Below are positions 24,531-34,237 of a DNA stretch of 64,000 bases, piece after piece; position 1 is the first letter of the stretch, and every line of letters starts with the position of its first letter. The position numbers and the translations under genes are program-made. Source of the DNA: Acinetobacter silvestris. Lineage in GTDB: Bacteria; Pseudomonadota; Gammaproteobacteria; Pseudomonadales; Moraxellaceae. The stretch is from assembly GCF_002135235.1 (NCBI RefSeq), contig NZ_NEGB01000007.1, positions 1 to 64,000 on the forward strand, in the 5' to 3' direction. The notes beneath the pieces were generated by a model, which had not been told where the DNA came from, ran no database searches, and worked only from the letters and a program-made list of their open reading frames with translations.

Positions 24531-27362
24531 ATGAGCCAAAGTCATATCCGTATTCGAGGCGCACGTACCCATAACTTAAAAAATGTGTCACTCGATATCC
24601 CACGCGACAAATTTGTGGTGATTACGGGACTCTCAGGCTCAGGTAAATCCTCCCTTGCCTTTGATACTTTATATGCCGAAGGTCAGCGTCGCTATGTAGA
24701 ATCTTTATCTGCCTATGCGCGCCAATTCCTATCACAAATGGAAAAACCCGAAGTGGATTCCATTGAAGGTTTAAGCCCCGCGATTGCCATTGAACAGAAA
24801 TCGACTAGTCATAATCCACGCTCCACCGTGGGAACCATCACCGAAATTTACGATTATTTGCGTTTATTGTACGCGCGTGTCGGGACTCCGTACTGCCCTG
24901 AACATGACTTACCCATGGTTGCGCAAACCATTTCTGAAATGGTTGATGCGGTTAAAGGACTTGAAGAAGGCACAGCACTGATGCTGCTTGCACCCGTGGT
25001 GCGTGATCGTAAAGGTGAATACACTAATCTATTTGAACAATTACAAAGCCAAGGTTTTGTCCGTGCTCGTGTCGATGGTGAAGTGATTGATATTGATACA
25101 CCGCCAGAACTGGATAAAAAGAAAAAACACACCATTGAAGTGGTGGTCGATCGCTTTAAAGTCCGTGATGATTTAGGCAACCGTATTGCAGAAAGTTTCG
25201 AGACTGCACTGCGTTTGGGAAGTGATATTGCTATTTTATCGTGGATGAATGCCGAACATCCAGATCGCGTATTCTCTGCCAAGCACTCTTGCCCAGAATG
25301 TGAACGTGCTGTGGGTGAACTCGAACCGCGTCTATTTTCGTTTAACAACCCATTCGGCGCTTGCCCGACTTGCGATGGTTTAGGCACACGTAGCCATTTC
25401 AGCGCAGACAAACTGATTCCGAACAATGAAGTTTCGATTAGCCAAGGTGCGATTCATGGCTGGGACAGACAACGTCCGTATTACTACAGCATGATCGAAA
25501 AAGTTGCAGCACATTTTGGCTTTTCTTTAGATACGCCGTGGAATGAACTGGATGCCGAAACCAAAAAGAAATTTCTTTATGGCACAGGTAAAGATAAAGT
25601 CGACCTCAGTTATATCGACGAACGTGGCCGTTCACATAAACGGGTTCAACCCTTCGAAGGAATTTTGCCGCATCTAGAACGTCGTTACCGTGAAACCGAA
25701 TCGAACTATGTACGTGAAGATTTAGCACAATACTTGTCGAATGCAGCCTGCGATGCTTGTGATGGTTCACGTCTGAATGAAATTTCGCGTAACGTTAAAA
25801 TTTTAGACAAGACCATCGCCCAAATCACTAAAATGTCGATTGGCGATGCGGAACAGTATTATCAAGATGTACATCTTGACGGTGCAAAAGGCGAAATTGG
25901 CGATAAAATCTTTAAAGAAATTCGTGAACGATTACACTTTCTCGTTTCTGTCGGTTTGAACTATTTAAGTCTGTCTCGCTCTGCTGAAACCCTATCTGGC
26001 GGTGAAGCACAACGGATTCGTTTGGCTTCGCAAATTGGTGCTGGTCTCATGGGTGTCATGTACGTGCTGGATGAACCATCGATTGGTTTGCATCAACGAG
26101 ATAACGATCGTTTGCTGGAAACTTTGGTTCGCTTACGTGACTTAGGCAACACCGTACTGGTGGTTGAGCATGATGAAGATGCCATTCGTGCTGCCGACCA
26201 TATTATTGATATTGGCCCCGGTGCAGGTATTCATGGTGGGCATATTATTGCCGAAGGGACTTATGAAGAAATTCTGGCTAACCCGAATTCACTCACAGGG
26301 CAATATTTGTCAGGTAAGCTGAAAATTGCGATTCCTGAAGTTCGTACCCAACTACCGAAACCTGAAGAACAAATTAAACTGATGGGGGCTTGTGGTCATA
26401 ACTTACAACATGTCGATTTGACTATTCCTTTAGGCATTATGACCTGCGTCACAGGGGTTTCGGGTTCGGGTAAATCTACCCTGATTAACCGTACCTTATT
26501 ACCTCTTGCAGCAACGCAACTGAATGGTGCAACCACGCTTACAGCGGAAAAATTTGATTCAATTGATGGCTTACAATTTCTTGATAAAGTCGTCGATATT
26601 GACCAAAGTCCAATTGGACGTACCCCACGCTCCAATCCTGCAACCTACACCGGTTTATTCACCCCAATTCGTGAACTTTTTGCACAAACACCTGAAGCCA
26701 AAGCACGTGGTTATGCTGCGGGTCGTTTCTCGTTTAACGTCAAAGGTGGTCGCTGTGAAGCCTGTGAAGGGGATGGCATGATTAAAGTCGCAATGCACTT
26801 CTTACCCGACATGTATGTGCCTTGTGATAACTGTCATGGCGACCGTTATAACCGTGAAACTTTAGAAGTCGGCTATAAAGGCAAAAATATTTCGGATGTT
26901 TTAGGCATGACCGTTGAAGATGCGATGCATTTCTTCGAGGCGATTCCTGTGATTCATCGTCGTTTAGAAACTTTGCATCAAGTGGGTCTAGGTTATATTC
27001 GTTTAGGTCAATCAGCGACCACGCTTTCAGGTGGTGAAGCGCAACGGGTAAAATTAGCACGCGAACTGGCGAAACGTGATACAGGTAAAACCTTGTATAT
27101 TCTGGATGAACCGACCACAGGTTTGCATTTCCACGACATTGCAAAACTACTGGATATTCTGCATGAGCTGCGCAATAAGGGTAATACTATTGTGGTGATT
27201 GAGCATAATCTGGATGTGATTAAAACTGCCGATTGGGTGATTGATTTAGGCCCTGAAGGTGGTGCAGGTGGCGGTATGATTATTGCCGAAGGTACACCGG
27301 AAGACGTTGCGAAGAGTGAAGTTTCACATACAGCGAAGTTCTTAAAGACGATGCTGAAGTAA
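24531..27362 (+). CDS. uvrA: Excinuclease ABC subunit A
   Basis: A 943-residue tandem ABC ATPase of nucleotide excision repair, full length. Two Walker A motifs are present (GLSGSGKSS near residue 31-39 and GVSGSGKST near 641), two ABC signatures ([12 protein letters not shown] and [12 protein letters not shown]) and the zinc-binding cysteine pairs (CPEC...CPTC in the first half; CEAC...CDNC in the second). Together with UvrB it scans DNA for bulky lesions. No LexA-type SOS box was seen upstream, consistent with the unusual damage response of Acinetobacter, which lacks a classical LexA. Confidence 0.99.
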   Translation: MSQSHIRIRGARTHNLKNVSLDIPRDKFVVITGLSGSGKSSLAFDTLYAEGQRRYVESLSAYARQFLSQMEKPEVDSIEGLSPAIAIEQKSTSHNPRSTVGTITEIYDYLRLLYARVGTPYCPEHDLPMVAQTISEMVDAVKGLEEGTALMLLAPVVRDRKGEYTNLFEQLQSQGFVRARVDGEVIDIDTPPELDKKKKHTIEVVVDRFKVRDDLGNRIAESFETALRLGSDIAILSWMNAEHPDRVFSAKHSCPECERAVGELEPRLFSFNNPFGACPTCDGLGTRSHFSADKLIPNNEVSISQGAIHGWDRQRPYYYSMIEKVAAHFGFSLDTPWNELDAETKKKFLYGTGKDKVDLSYIDERGRSHKRVQPFEGILPHLERRYRETESNYVREDLAQYLSNAACDACDGSRLNEISRNVKILDKTIAQITKMSIGDAEQYYQDVHLDGAKGEIGDKIFKEIRERLHFLVSVGLNYLSLSRSAETLSGGEAQRIRLASQIGAGLMGVMYVLDEPSIGLHQRDNDRLLETLVRLRDLGNTVLVVEHDEDAIRAADHIIDIGPGAGIHGGHIIAEGTYEEILANPNSLTGQYLSGKLKIAIPEVRTQLPKPEEQIKLMGACGHNLQHVDLTIPLGIMTCVTGVSGSGKSTLINRTLLPLAATQLNGATTLTAEKFDSIDGLQFLDKVVDIDQSPIGRTPRSNPATYTGLFTPIRELFAQTPEAKARGYAAGRFSFNVKGGRCEACEGDGMIKVAMHFLPDMYVPCDNCHGDRYNRETLEVGYKGKNISDVLGMTVEDAMHFFEAIPVIHRRLETLHQVGLGYIRLGQSATTLSGGEAQRVKLARELAKRDTGKTLYILDEPTTGLHFHDIAKLLDILHELRNKGNTIVVIEHNLDVIKTADWVIDLGPEGGAGGGMIIAEGTPEDVAKSEVSHTAKFLKTMLK

Positions 27363-27368
27363 TGATAT

Positions 27369-27392
27369 AAGGGCTCGCAAGAGCCCTTTTTA
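27369..27392 (+). terminator. Terminator of uvrA
   Basis: AAGGGCTC pairs with GAGCCCTT around GCAA, followed by TTTT; it begins seven bases after the stop. Confidence 0.88.
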
Positions 27393-27772
27393 GTTATCTA
27401 ATCTTGAAATTAAATAGTCCATATAGTTTTTATAGAACTCAGATTCTTGCCCTTTTTCTTTATATATTTCGATAATCATTTAAAAAACTAAGATATCTTT
27501 GTATCTTTAAATATTAAGGGTCAAATTTTAATCCCACCTTCGGAATTTCAGCAGTTGAATGATAATTTTCAATATTGCTATAGATCTGCATGTTTAAATA
27601 CCTTAAAGATTCCAAAGCAAATAATGGAACCTAGATATATTTACAGTTTAAAGGCATTTTCTTTTTTCTTGAATATTTCTATTATATAGATTACAAAAAT
27701 CATCGTGACCGCTATCAAAACAAATGCTGTCTAAATTTTCAATAAATTAACTTTTAAGAAAACTCCAAAATA
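27393..27772. other. 380-bp gene-free AT-rich interval
   Basis: Nothing with coding character and no clear hairpin. The right end should carry the promoter of the MORN-repeat gene. Confidence 0.5.
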
Positions 27773-28588
27773 ATGAATAAAATACTTTTAACCACAATGA
27801 TTAGCTTCTGCTCACTTCATACTTTTGCCAATGGTTATATGAATGAAAATATGATTATTTTCAGTTCAGAATCGGATGGTAGCAATAATCCTTGGCAGGG
27901 AAAGCCCAAATGTATTCCAGTCATAAAAAATGGCGAATCCACTAAAACATGGTCTGTGCAATATACCTATCTAGATCACACCCCACTCACCTCAAAATAC
28001 CTCACCACACAAAAACCTTCGACTAAACCAGTTGAATGCGAACATCAAATTCATTTTCCAGATGGCATACAAGACTCAGGCATCTTTGAAAGCTTTTATC
28101 CCAATGGAAAACCACGTAGTCGTATTGAATATACAGATGGTACTTATAATGGTGATCTCAAATTTTGGTTCGCCAACGGCTTAAAAGAACAGGAATCTAC
28201 TGTTCGTAATGGTGCCTCGAATGGCGCGTACCGTATCTGGCATCCTAATGGTCAATTGGCACTTTCCATGGGCTATAAAGATGATATGCAAAATGGTATG
28301 AAACAACGCTGGTATGAAAATGGTGAACCATGGACTTATGTCCGCTTTGAAAATAATAAAATGGTCGGTGAATTGAAACAATGGTACAGAAATGGAAAAT
28401 TAGAACGCTTGGGTGCATACAGAGATGGCGTGCGTCATGGCACGTATAAAACTTGGTATGCAGATGGCACCCCTGAAGCGGTTTTAAATTACCAAGCAGG
28501 TAAAATCATGGATGCCCAATGTTGGGATGAATCCGCTAAAAGCATCAGCACCAAAAACTGTATATCCAAATTCAGTGGTGAAGATTAA
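27773..28588 (+). CDS. Exported MORN-repeat protein (YwqK-like)
   Basis: A 271-residue protein with a signal peptide (hydrophobic residues about 4-19, cleavage near TFANG). From about residue 100 there are six or so MORN_2-type repeats of the pattern YPNGKPRSRIEY..G.YNGDLKFW, each with the [YF]xNGxxxxxxxY and GxxxGxxxxWYxNG core. Such repeats occur in bacterial 'YwqK antitoxin-like' proteins and probably mediate binding; no enzymatic domain is visible. A single-gene unit next to blaOXA on the opposite strand. The function is unknown, and the antitoxin label of the family should not be taken literally, as no toxin gene is adjacent. Confidence 0.85.
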   Translation: MNKILLTTMISFCSLHTFANGYMNENMIIFSSESDGSNNPWQGKPKCIPVIKNGESTKTWSVQYTYLDHTPLTSKYLTTQKPSTKPVECEHQIHFPDGIQDSGIFESFYPNGKPRSRIEYTDGTYNGDLKFWFANGLKEQESTVRNGASNGAYRIWHPNGQLALSMGYKDDMQNGMKQRWYENGEPWTYVRFENNKMVGELKQWYRNGKLERLGAYRDGVRHGTYKTWYADGTPEAVLNYQAGKIMDAQCWDESAKSISTKNCISKFSGED

Positions 28589-28634
28589 TTCAAATTTAAT
28601 CCATCGTTAAATTGATACGTTGATGAAGGGTGAA

Positions 28635-28644
28635 CCCCCCCCCC
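28635..28644 (+). repeat. Homopolymeric C10 tract
   Basis: Ten cytosines in a row follow GGGTGAA in the space between the MORN gene and blaOXA. The flanks TGAAGGG and CCCTTCA can pair, so the tract may sit within a weak hairpin. Such runs are slippage-prone, but this one is outside coding sequence. Confidence 0.8.
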
Positions 28645-28766
28645 TTCAACTGTATTTTCCCTTTTGCTTTTACCTTAAACAAAGACTGATCTGCTTTTTC
28701 TAAGAGAACTATCAACGAAGCCACAACGACACAAACATTTTTAAAGTGTCGTTCTATCGCTTTGCT

Positions 28767-29645
<879 letters not shown>

Positions 29646-29785
29646 TTAATCGCGCATTCCATCTCATATAAAAACATAGAATTTCCTTTCTATCATGAAT
29701 TGTATTTCTTATTTTTGAAAAAATATGATGGCGAGGCTTAAAAGTAAATATTTACATACGCATCAAATAAGTGCATAATGCCCCT

Positions 29786-29884
29786 CATTAGGGCACAAAT
29801 AGAATCATTCCTCAGCAGGATTTCTATTTTTGTCTCAGATTTTAGAAAAAACCCCAGTTTTCTTTGAAAACTGGGGTTTTTTTA
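29786..29884 (+). ncRNA. Candidate small RNA, about 100 nt
   Basis: A consensus-like promoter, TTTACA (29751-29756), 17 bases, CATAAT (29774-29779), is followed about 65 bases later by a strong intrinsic terminator: AAAACCCCAGTTTTC/GAAAACTGGGGTTTT with a 3-nt loop and a T7 tail (29847-29884). A second stem (AATAGAA/TTCTATT, 29798-29804 with 29822-29828) precedes it. There is no ORF with a ribosome site, and the size and architecture are those of a trans-acting Hfq-type sRNA. Confidence 0.6.
29847..29884. terminator. Strong intrinsic terminator of the 29.8-kb sRNA candidate
   Basis: A 15-bp perfect stem with a TTT loop. A-rich on the left and T-rich on the right, so it can act in both directions. 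Confidence 0.9.
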
Positions 29885-30148
29885 TTGAATATTTCTCAAT
29901 ACTTCATCATTTTTCTTGCAATATTGCACAATATTGGTGCAAATATATCCTATCTATCCCCTATTGCTTATTCTTCATTTTTGTTAAAGACTTCAATTCA
30001 TTAAAAAAGACAAGCATTCAAACTACATATATGCCGCTTTAAATAGATGAATTAAGACTTTAAATTATTATACATCACGCCAATACAATTAAATTTTCAT
30101 TCTCCACCCTTCTGACTCAACCTATAAGATGTACATTTTATTGAGAAC

Positions 30149-30243
30149 AAAAAAAGCCCAACTTTGGGGAAAGTTGGGCATATAAAACATTTAAACGTAC
30201 AACGTTATGGAGAACGTATTCACATAATGTGAATCAATACGAT
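30149..30243 (-). ncRNA. Candidate small RNA, about 95 nt
   Basis: On the minus strand TTTACA (30278-30273), 17 bases, CATAAT (30255-30250) gives a start near 30243. The transcript opens with a stem formed by ATTCACA/TGTGAAT (30219-30235) and ends in a perfect 10-bp GC-containing hairpin GCCCAACTTT/AAAGTTGGGC (30156-30179) followed by seven U residues (30155-30149). No gene feeds this terminator from the right on the minus strand. The promoter has the same -35, spacing and -10 as the neighbouring plus-strand candidate. Confidence 0.6.
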
Positions 30244-30683
30244 GAATAGATTATGATTTAAATCATTCGTTTTGTAAAGCCGATTGAAATGATCAGATTT
30301 GATATATCTATCACAAAATATCATTTAAATTGATATATTTCATAGCAATATGCAATATCAATGCAAAAATATAGACACAAGTGATACAATTTTTATTATT
30401 TGCGAAACAAGGCACACTCTTACTTATTAATATTAATTAAGATACATTTTAATGTAGCTGCACTAATTATTAATTCAGATAAAAAACTAAAAGTTAATCC
30501 AATTTAACAATTAAAAAATCAATCTACAATCTGATATTTGAGGCAAATTAATCACTTTTTCACACCATACCTAATTGTTCTGTTTAAAGTTTTTAATAGG
30601 TTGACGATTAATCTTTCATTTGATTGATTTTCAATCAAACCTATTTTATTTCAATAATCAAATAATAATATTGTTAAACATCA

Positions 30684-30711
30684 TTGATTTAATAAATTGT
30701 TACAATACAAT
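30684..30711 (+). promoter_or_regulatory. Putative promoter of the porin gene
   Basis: TTGATT (30684-30689), 16 bases, TACAAT (30706-30711) would start transcription near 30718, leaving a leader of about 35 bases. Confidence 0.4.
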
Positions 30712-30753
30712 GACGCATGTTTAACCCATTTCAACCTATCTCTGGAAATGTTC

Positions 30754-31641
30754 ATGAAAAAACTCGGTTTAGCCTCTGCTTTATTATTAGCCATGACTGG
30801 TGCACAAGCTTATCAATTCGAAGTACAAGGCCAATCAGAGTACATTGATAGTACTGTAAATGACAAAAACTTTACTGGTTCTGTTCAAGGTACTTATTAC
30901 CTCAAAAATGTAGACTCGACTAAAGGTCCTTTAGCTGAAGCAGCATTTTTAAACCAAGCATCTAATGTTGCTCTTGCATACACTTATGCGCCTGTTGATC
31001 TAGGTGATGTCATCAGTATTGAGTCACATACTTACGGTGTAAAAGGTGAAGCTTATATTCCAACTAAATTTGTTCCTGCATATGCAAGCGCATCTTATAA
31101 CCACACTAAATTAACTTTAGATGCAGATAATGATACATTTAAAGACAATGGCGACCGTTATGCAGTAGAACTTGGTGCTGTTATTGTACCTAACTTCTTG
31201 GTTGCAGTTGGTTATACCAGCGTTGTTGATACTATTGCTTTAGATGCTTTTGGCATCATGAACAATGGTATTGCTAAAGCTGTTGGTGAAGCTGCAACTA
31301 TTGCTGATGACCAAGATGCAATCACTGCACGTGTTAAATATGTAGGTGCTATTGATGGTACTAACATGGCAATCGGTTTTGAATCTGGCCTTGTTTATGG
31401 CGAAAGTACAGCTTACCAATTAAAAACTGATCTTTACTTAAACCCACAATTAAGCGTTGGCGCTTCATATGCTGAATCAAGCTATGATGACGTACTTCCA
31501 AACAAAGCTTGGGGTGTAAACGTAAATTACTTCATTACTCCAGCTGTTGCAGTTGGCGCAAGCTATGTAAATGCAAATGCTGAAAAAGGTTCAGTACTTG
31601 ATACTCAAACTGTTGGCGTAAATGCTAAATTCCGTTTCTAA
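30754..31641 (+). CDS. Omp33-36-family outer-membrane porin
   Basis: A 295-residue protein from the ATG at 30754, which has GGAAA seven bases upstream; the longer frame from 30697 has no ribosome site. The signal peptide is MKKLGLASALLLAMTGAQA. The mature chain starts YQFEVQGQSEYID and contains the family motif GPLAEAAFLNQASNV, then repeated amphipathic strands and a C-terminal phenylalanine (NAKFRF). Very similar at the N-terminus to A. baumannii Omp33-36, a porin linked to carbapenem entry and to host-cell toxicity. Two shorter paralogues lie at 48-50 kb. Adjacent sRNA candidates could control it, by inference. Confidence 0.9.
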   Translation: MKKLGLASALLLAMTGAQAYQFEVQGQSEYIDSTVNDKNFTGSVQGTYYLKNVDSTKGPLAEAAFLNQASNVALAYTYAPVDLGDVISIESHTYGVKGEAYIPTKFVPAYASASYNHTKLTLDADNDTFKDNGDRYAVELGAVIVPNFLVAVGYTSVVDTIALDAFGIMNNGIAKAVGEAATIADDQDAITARVKYVGAIDGTNMAIGFESGLVYGESTAYQLKTDLYLNPQLSVGASYAESSYDDVLPNKAWGVNVNYFITPAVAVGASYVNANAEKGSVLDTQTVGVNAKFRF

Positions 31642-31661
31642 GTTATTTTAGAAACTGAATC

Positions 31662-31690
31662 AAAAAAGGACTCATATGAGTCCTTTTTTA
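31662..31690 (+). terminator. Terminator of the porin gene
   Basis: AAAAAAGGACTCAT and ATGAGTCCTTTTTT form a 14-bp palindromic stem. Confidence 0.88.
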
Positions 31691-32002
31691 TTGTCACTAA
31701 TGCTCGAATGGACATACCCTTAATTTAAATCTTGAACTTAACTTAATTGCTCGTCTCACACTTAAGTTCAAACGACTTTAATCAATGATGATAAAAGTAT
31801 CTTTTCTCTTTCATATTAAAGCCATTACTCCACAATTCTCGATTGCATCCAAGTGGATCAAAACGAACTTCTATCAAATTTCTACTGACTCAAAGACTTA
31901 ATCCAAAATAGTGCAACTACACATACACAAAATTGCATTTTCCATGCAAAAAAAGCCCCAATTGGGACTTTTTTAATATAAACGATAATTTTAAATAATT
32001 AC
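31691..32002. other. 310-bp gene-free interval between porin and actP ends
   Basis: It holds a perfect inverted repeat TTGAACTTAA/TTAAGTTCAA (31732-31741 with 31762-31771) of unknown role and the actP terminator at the right end. Confidence 0.5.
31946..31975 (-). terminator. Terminator of actP
   Basis: AAAAAAG.CCCAATTGGG.CTTTTTT forms a stem with one mismatch and A/T tails; it lies about 30 bases after the actP stop. Confidence 0.7.
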
Positions 32003-33718
32003 TTAGTGATCCGAAGCACCTGAAATACCAATACCTGTTTGTGAACGTACAAACTGTGCATCAAATGCTTTGCGTTCTGCTTGCGCACGTGCTGAGTTAT
32101 CAGTCACAGAGAACAACCAACAGCAGAAGAAAGACAATGGCATCGCAAAAATTGCAGGTCCATTAAATGGATTCACTGCTGTATCCGAGATTTTTAAAGT
32201 ATCCACCCAAACAGCTTTAGATAAGATAATTAAAGTTACGGCTGTCACTAGACCTACAACACCACCAATCACGGCACCACGCGTTGTTAAACCTTTCCAG
32301 AACATCGAAAGTACAAGTACTGGGAAGTTTGCACAAGCAGCAACCGAGAATGCTAGACCAACCATGAATGCAACGTTTTGTTTCTCGAACAAAATACCCA
32401 AAATCATCGCGAAAATTGCAAGACCAAGTGTTGCTATTTTCGACATACGTAATTCAGATTCAGGAGTCGTTTGACCTTTTTTAATGACGTTTGCGTACAA
32501 GTCATGTGAAATTGCTGAAGCACCAGACAATGTCAAACCAGCAACAACGGCAAGAATCGTTGCAAATGCCACGGCTGAAATGAAGCCCATGAACAAATCA
32601 CCGCCAACAGCATCACTTAAGTGAACTGCAGCCATGTTGTTACCCCCCACTAGCTCTAATTTGCCAGTGACTGCCATTTTTGCAACATCAATAAATTGTG
32701 GATTGTTTGAAACGAATAGGATCGCGCCAAAACCAATGATGAAAGTTAATAGGTAGAAATAACCAATAAAGCCTGTTGCTACAACTACTGATTTACGTGC
32801 TTCTTTAGCATCTTTAACGGTAAAGAAACGCATTAAAATGTGCGGTAAACCTGCTGTACCAAACATCAGTGCCAAACCTAAAGATAAAGCATCTAATGGA
32901 TTTGCTGCTAATTTACCAGGCCCCATAATATTGCCAGCTTCTGCTAGACCAATTTTATGCACTTCACTGAACACTTGAATCGATTGTTCAAACATTGTAG
33001 TGAAGCTAAAACCGACACCTTTCATTACCATAAAGGCCATGAAAGTTGCACCTGAAAGCAACATCACTGCTTTAATGATTTGCACCCAAGTGGTTGCCAA
33101 CATACCACCAAAGATCACGTAAGCCATCATCAGAAGGCCAACGATCACCACAGCAATGTTATAGTTCAAACCAAATAGTAATTTGATTAGCTGGCCTGCA
33201 CCCACCATTTGAGCGATCAAATAGAATGCCACCACAACCAAAGAGCTAATCGCAGCCAAGGTACGCACTGGTTTTTCTTCCAAGCGGAATGAAACCACAT
33301 CAGATAAGTTGTATTTACCGAGGTTACGTAAACGTTCAGCCACCAAGAATAGTACGATCGGCCAACCAACCATAAAACCAAGTGAATACAGTAAGCCATC
33401 AAAACCTGAACTAAACACCAATGCGGAAATACCGAGGAAGGATGCCGCTGACATATAGTCCCCTGCAATTGCGAGACCATTCTGGAAACCAGAAATACCA
33501 CCGCCTGCAGTATAGAAATCTTGAGTACTGGTCGTTTGTTTTGCAGCCCACTTGGTAATCACCAAAGTAAACGCTACAAAAATTACAAACATGATAATCG
33601 CATGCCAATTTGTGGCTTGTTGCTCTGCAACACCTAAGTCAGGGCTTGCTTGAACCAATGTCGACATCAATGCTGTAGAAGCAATCAATGTCTTGGTTTT
33701 TAATGAATTCAATTTCAT
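32003..33718 (-). CDS. actP: Cation/acetate symporter ActP
   Basis: A 571-residue sodium:solute symporter with an N-terminal hydrophobic leader and 13 membrane segments. Typical stretches are [29 protein letters not shown] and the glycine-rich SSF core. The start is set at ATG 33718 because AGGAAA lies eight bases before it and it falls two bases after the yjcH stop; the longer frame from 33745 would overlap yjcH. E. coli ActP (549 aa) takes up acetate, glycolate and, in some species, tellurite or pyruvate. Co-transcribed with yjcH and part of the acetate regulon with crbS, crbR and acs. Confidence 0.95.
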   Translation of the reverse strand: MKLNSLKTKTLIASTALMSTLVQASPDLGVAEQQATNWHAIIMFVIFVAFTLVITKWAAKQTTSTQDFYTAGGGISGFQNGLAIAGDYMSAASFLGISALVFSSGFDGLLYSLGFMVGWPIVLFLVAERLRNLGKYNLSDVVSFRLEEKPVRTLAAISSLVVVAFYLIAQMVGAGQLIKLLFGLNYNIAVVIVGLLMMAYVIFGGMLATTWVQIIKAVMLLSGATFMAFMVMKGVGFSFTTMFEQSIQVFSEVHKIGLAEAGNIMGPGKLAANPLDALSLGLALMFGTAGLPHILMRFFTVKDAKEARKSVVVATGFIGYFYLLTFIIGFGAILFVSNNPQFIDVAKMAVTGKLELVGGNNMAAVHLSDAVGGDLFMGFISAVAFATILAVVAGLTLSGASAISHDLYANVIKKGQTTPESELRMSKIATLGLAIFAMILGILFEKQNVAFMVGLAFSVAACANFPVLVLSMFWKGLTTRGAVIGGVVGLVTAVTLIILSKAVWVDTLKISDTAVNPFNGPAIFAMPLSFFCCWLFSVTDNSARAQAERKAFDAQFVRSQTGIGISGASDH

Positions 33719-33719
33719 C

Positions 33720-34052
33720 TTAGTGGTTTCCTTTTTCATGGGCAATTGCTTCCACTTCTTTCATGGCTTCTGCATTGAGTTGATCCAATGACCGGTTAGC
33801 AATAAATGAATACACACCACATAAAACAAAGGACAACACAATAATTCCGAGACCTAACGGAATTCCCCATGTTATTACACCACCATCAAACGAACTCTTT
33901 AAAAACGCTTTGTTATAGCCCACTAAAAGCATGAATCCAACGTATACAAACAACATAATTGCCGTAAGTGTCCAGCTCAATTTACTCTTTTTAGCAACCA
34001 TTTCTTTGAACTTTGGATTTTGTAGAATTTGCTCTACCTGTCTCTCATCCAT
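33720..34052 (-). CDS. yjcH: DUF485 membrane protein YjcH
   Basis: A small inner-membrane protein of 110 residues with two transmembrane helices and the DUF485 opening [22 protein letters not shown]. The start is placed at the second ATG (34052), where GGAG is seven bases upstream; the first ATG at 34058 overlaps that ribosome site. DUF485 proteins almost always precede actP-type symporters and probably assist the transporter. The order acs-yjcH-actP of enterics is split here: acs lies 6 kb away beyond the two regulators. Confidence 0.92.
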   Translation of the reverse strand: MDERQVEQILQNPKFKEMVAKKSKLSWTLTAIMLFVYVGFMLLVGYNKAFLKSSFDGGVITWGIPLGLGIIVLSFVLCGVYSFIANRSLDQLNAEAMKEVEAIAHEKGNH

Positions 34053-34069
34053 AACCATGCTCCATAATA

Positions 34070-34096
34070 AGCGACCAGTCCACTGGTTGCTTTTTT
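34070..34096 (+). terminator. Plus-strand hairpin-T6 in the yjcH/crbS divergent region
   Basis: AGCGACCAG (34070-34078) pairs with CTGGTTGCT (34083-34091), followed by TTTTT. It points along plus although no plus-strand gene lies upstream; in the opposite direction it is a leader hairpin just before the yjcH ribosome site. Confidence 0.55.
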
Positions 34097-34237
34097 AATA
34101 TTTTTATTACGTATCTAACGTTAACAATGTTGTATAGCTCTCGTAACTTAGACTTTGGTCGTTAAATTTTGATCAACATGAACGTGTCAGTTCATGTATA
34201 CGCTATTATAGGCACAGAATTTTAAACCGTAGTCCTT

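Noticed and set aside
29830..30042. 70-codon plus-strand ORF
   Set aside because: It reads through a strong intrinsic terminator, begins without a ribosome site and has the composition of non-coding DNA.
30219..30235. ATTCACATAATGTGAAT palindrome as a CRP/Vfr site
   Set aside because: The half-sites are in the wrong order for CRP (TGTGA...TCACA needed); it is better explained as the 5' stem of sRNA candidate B.
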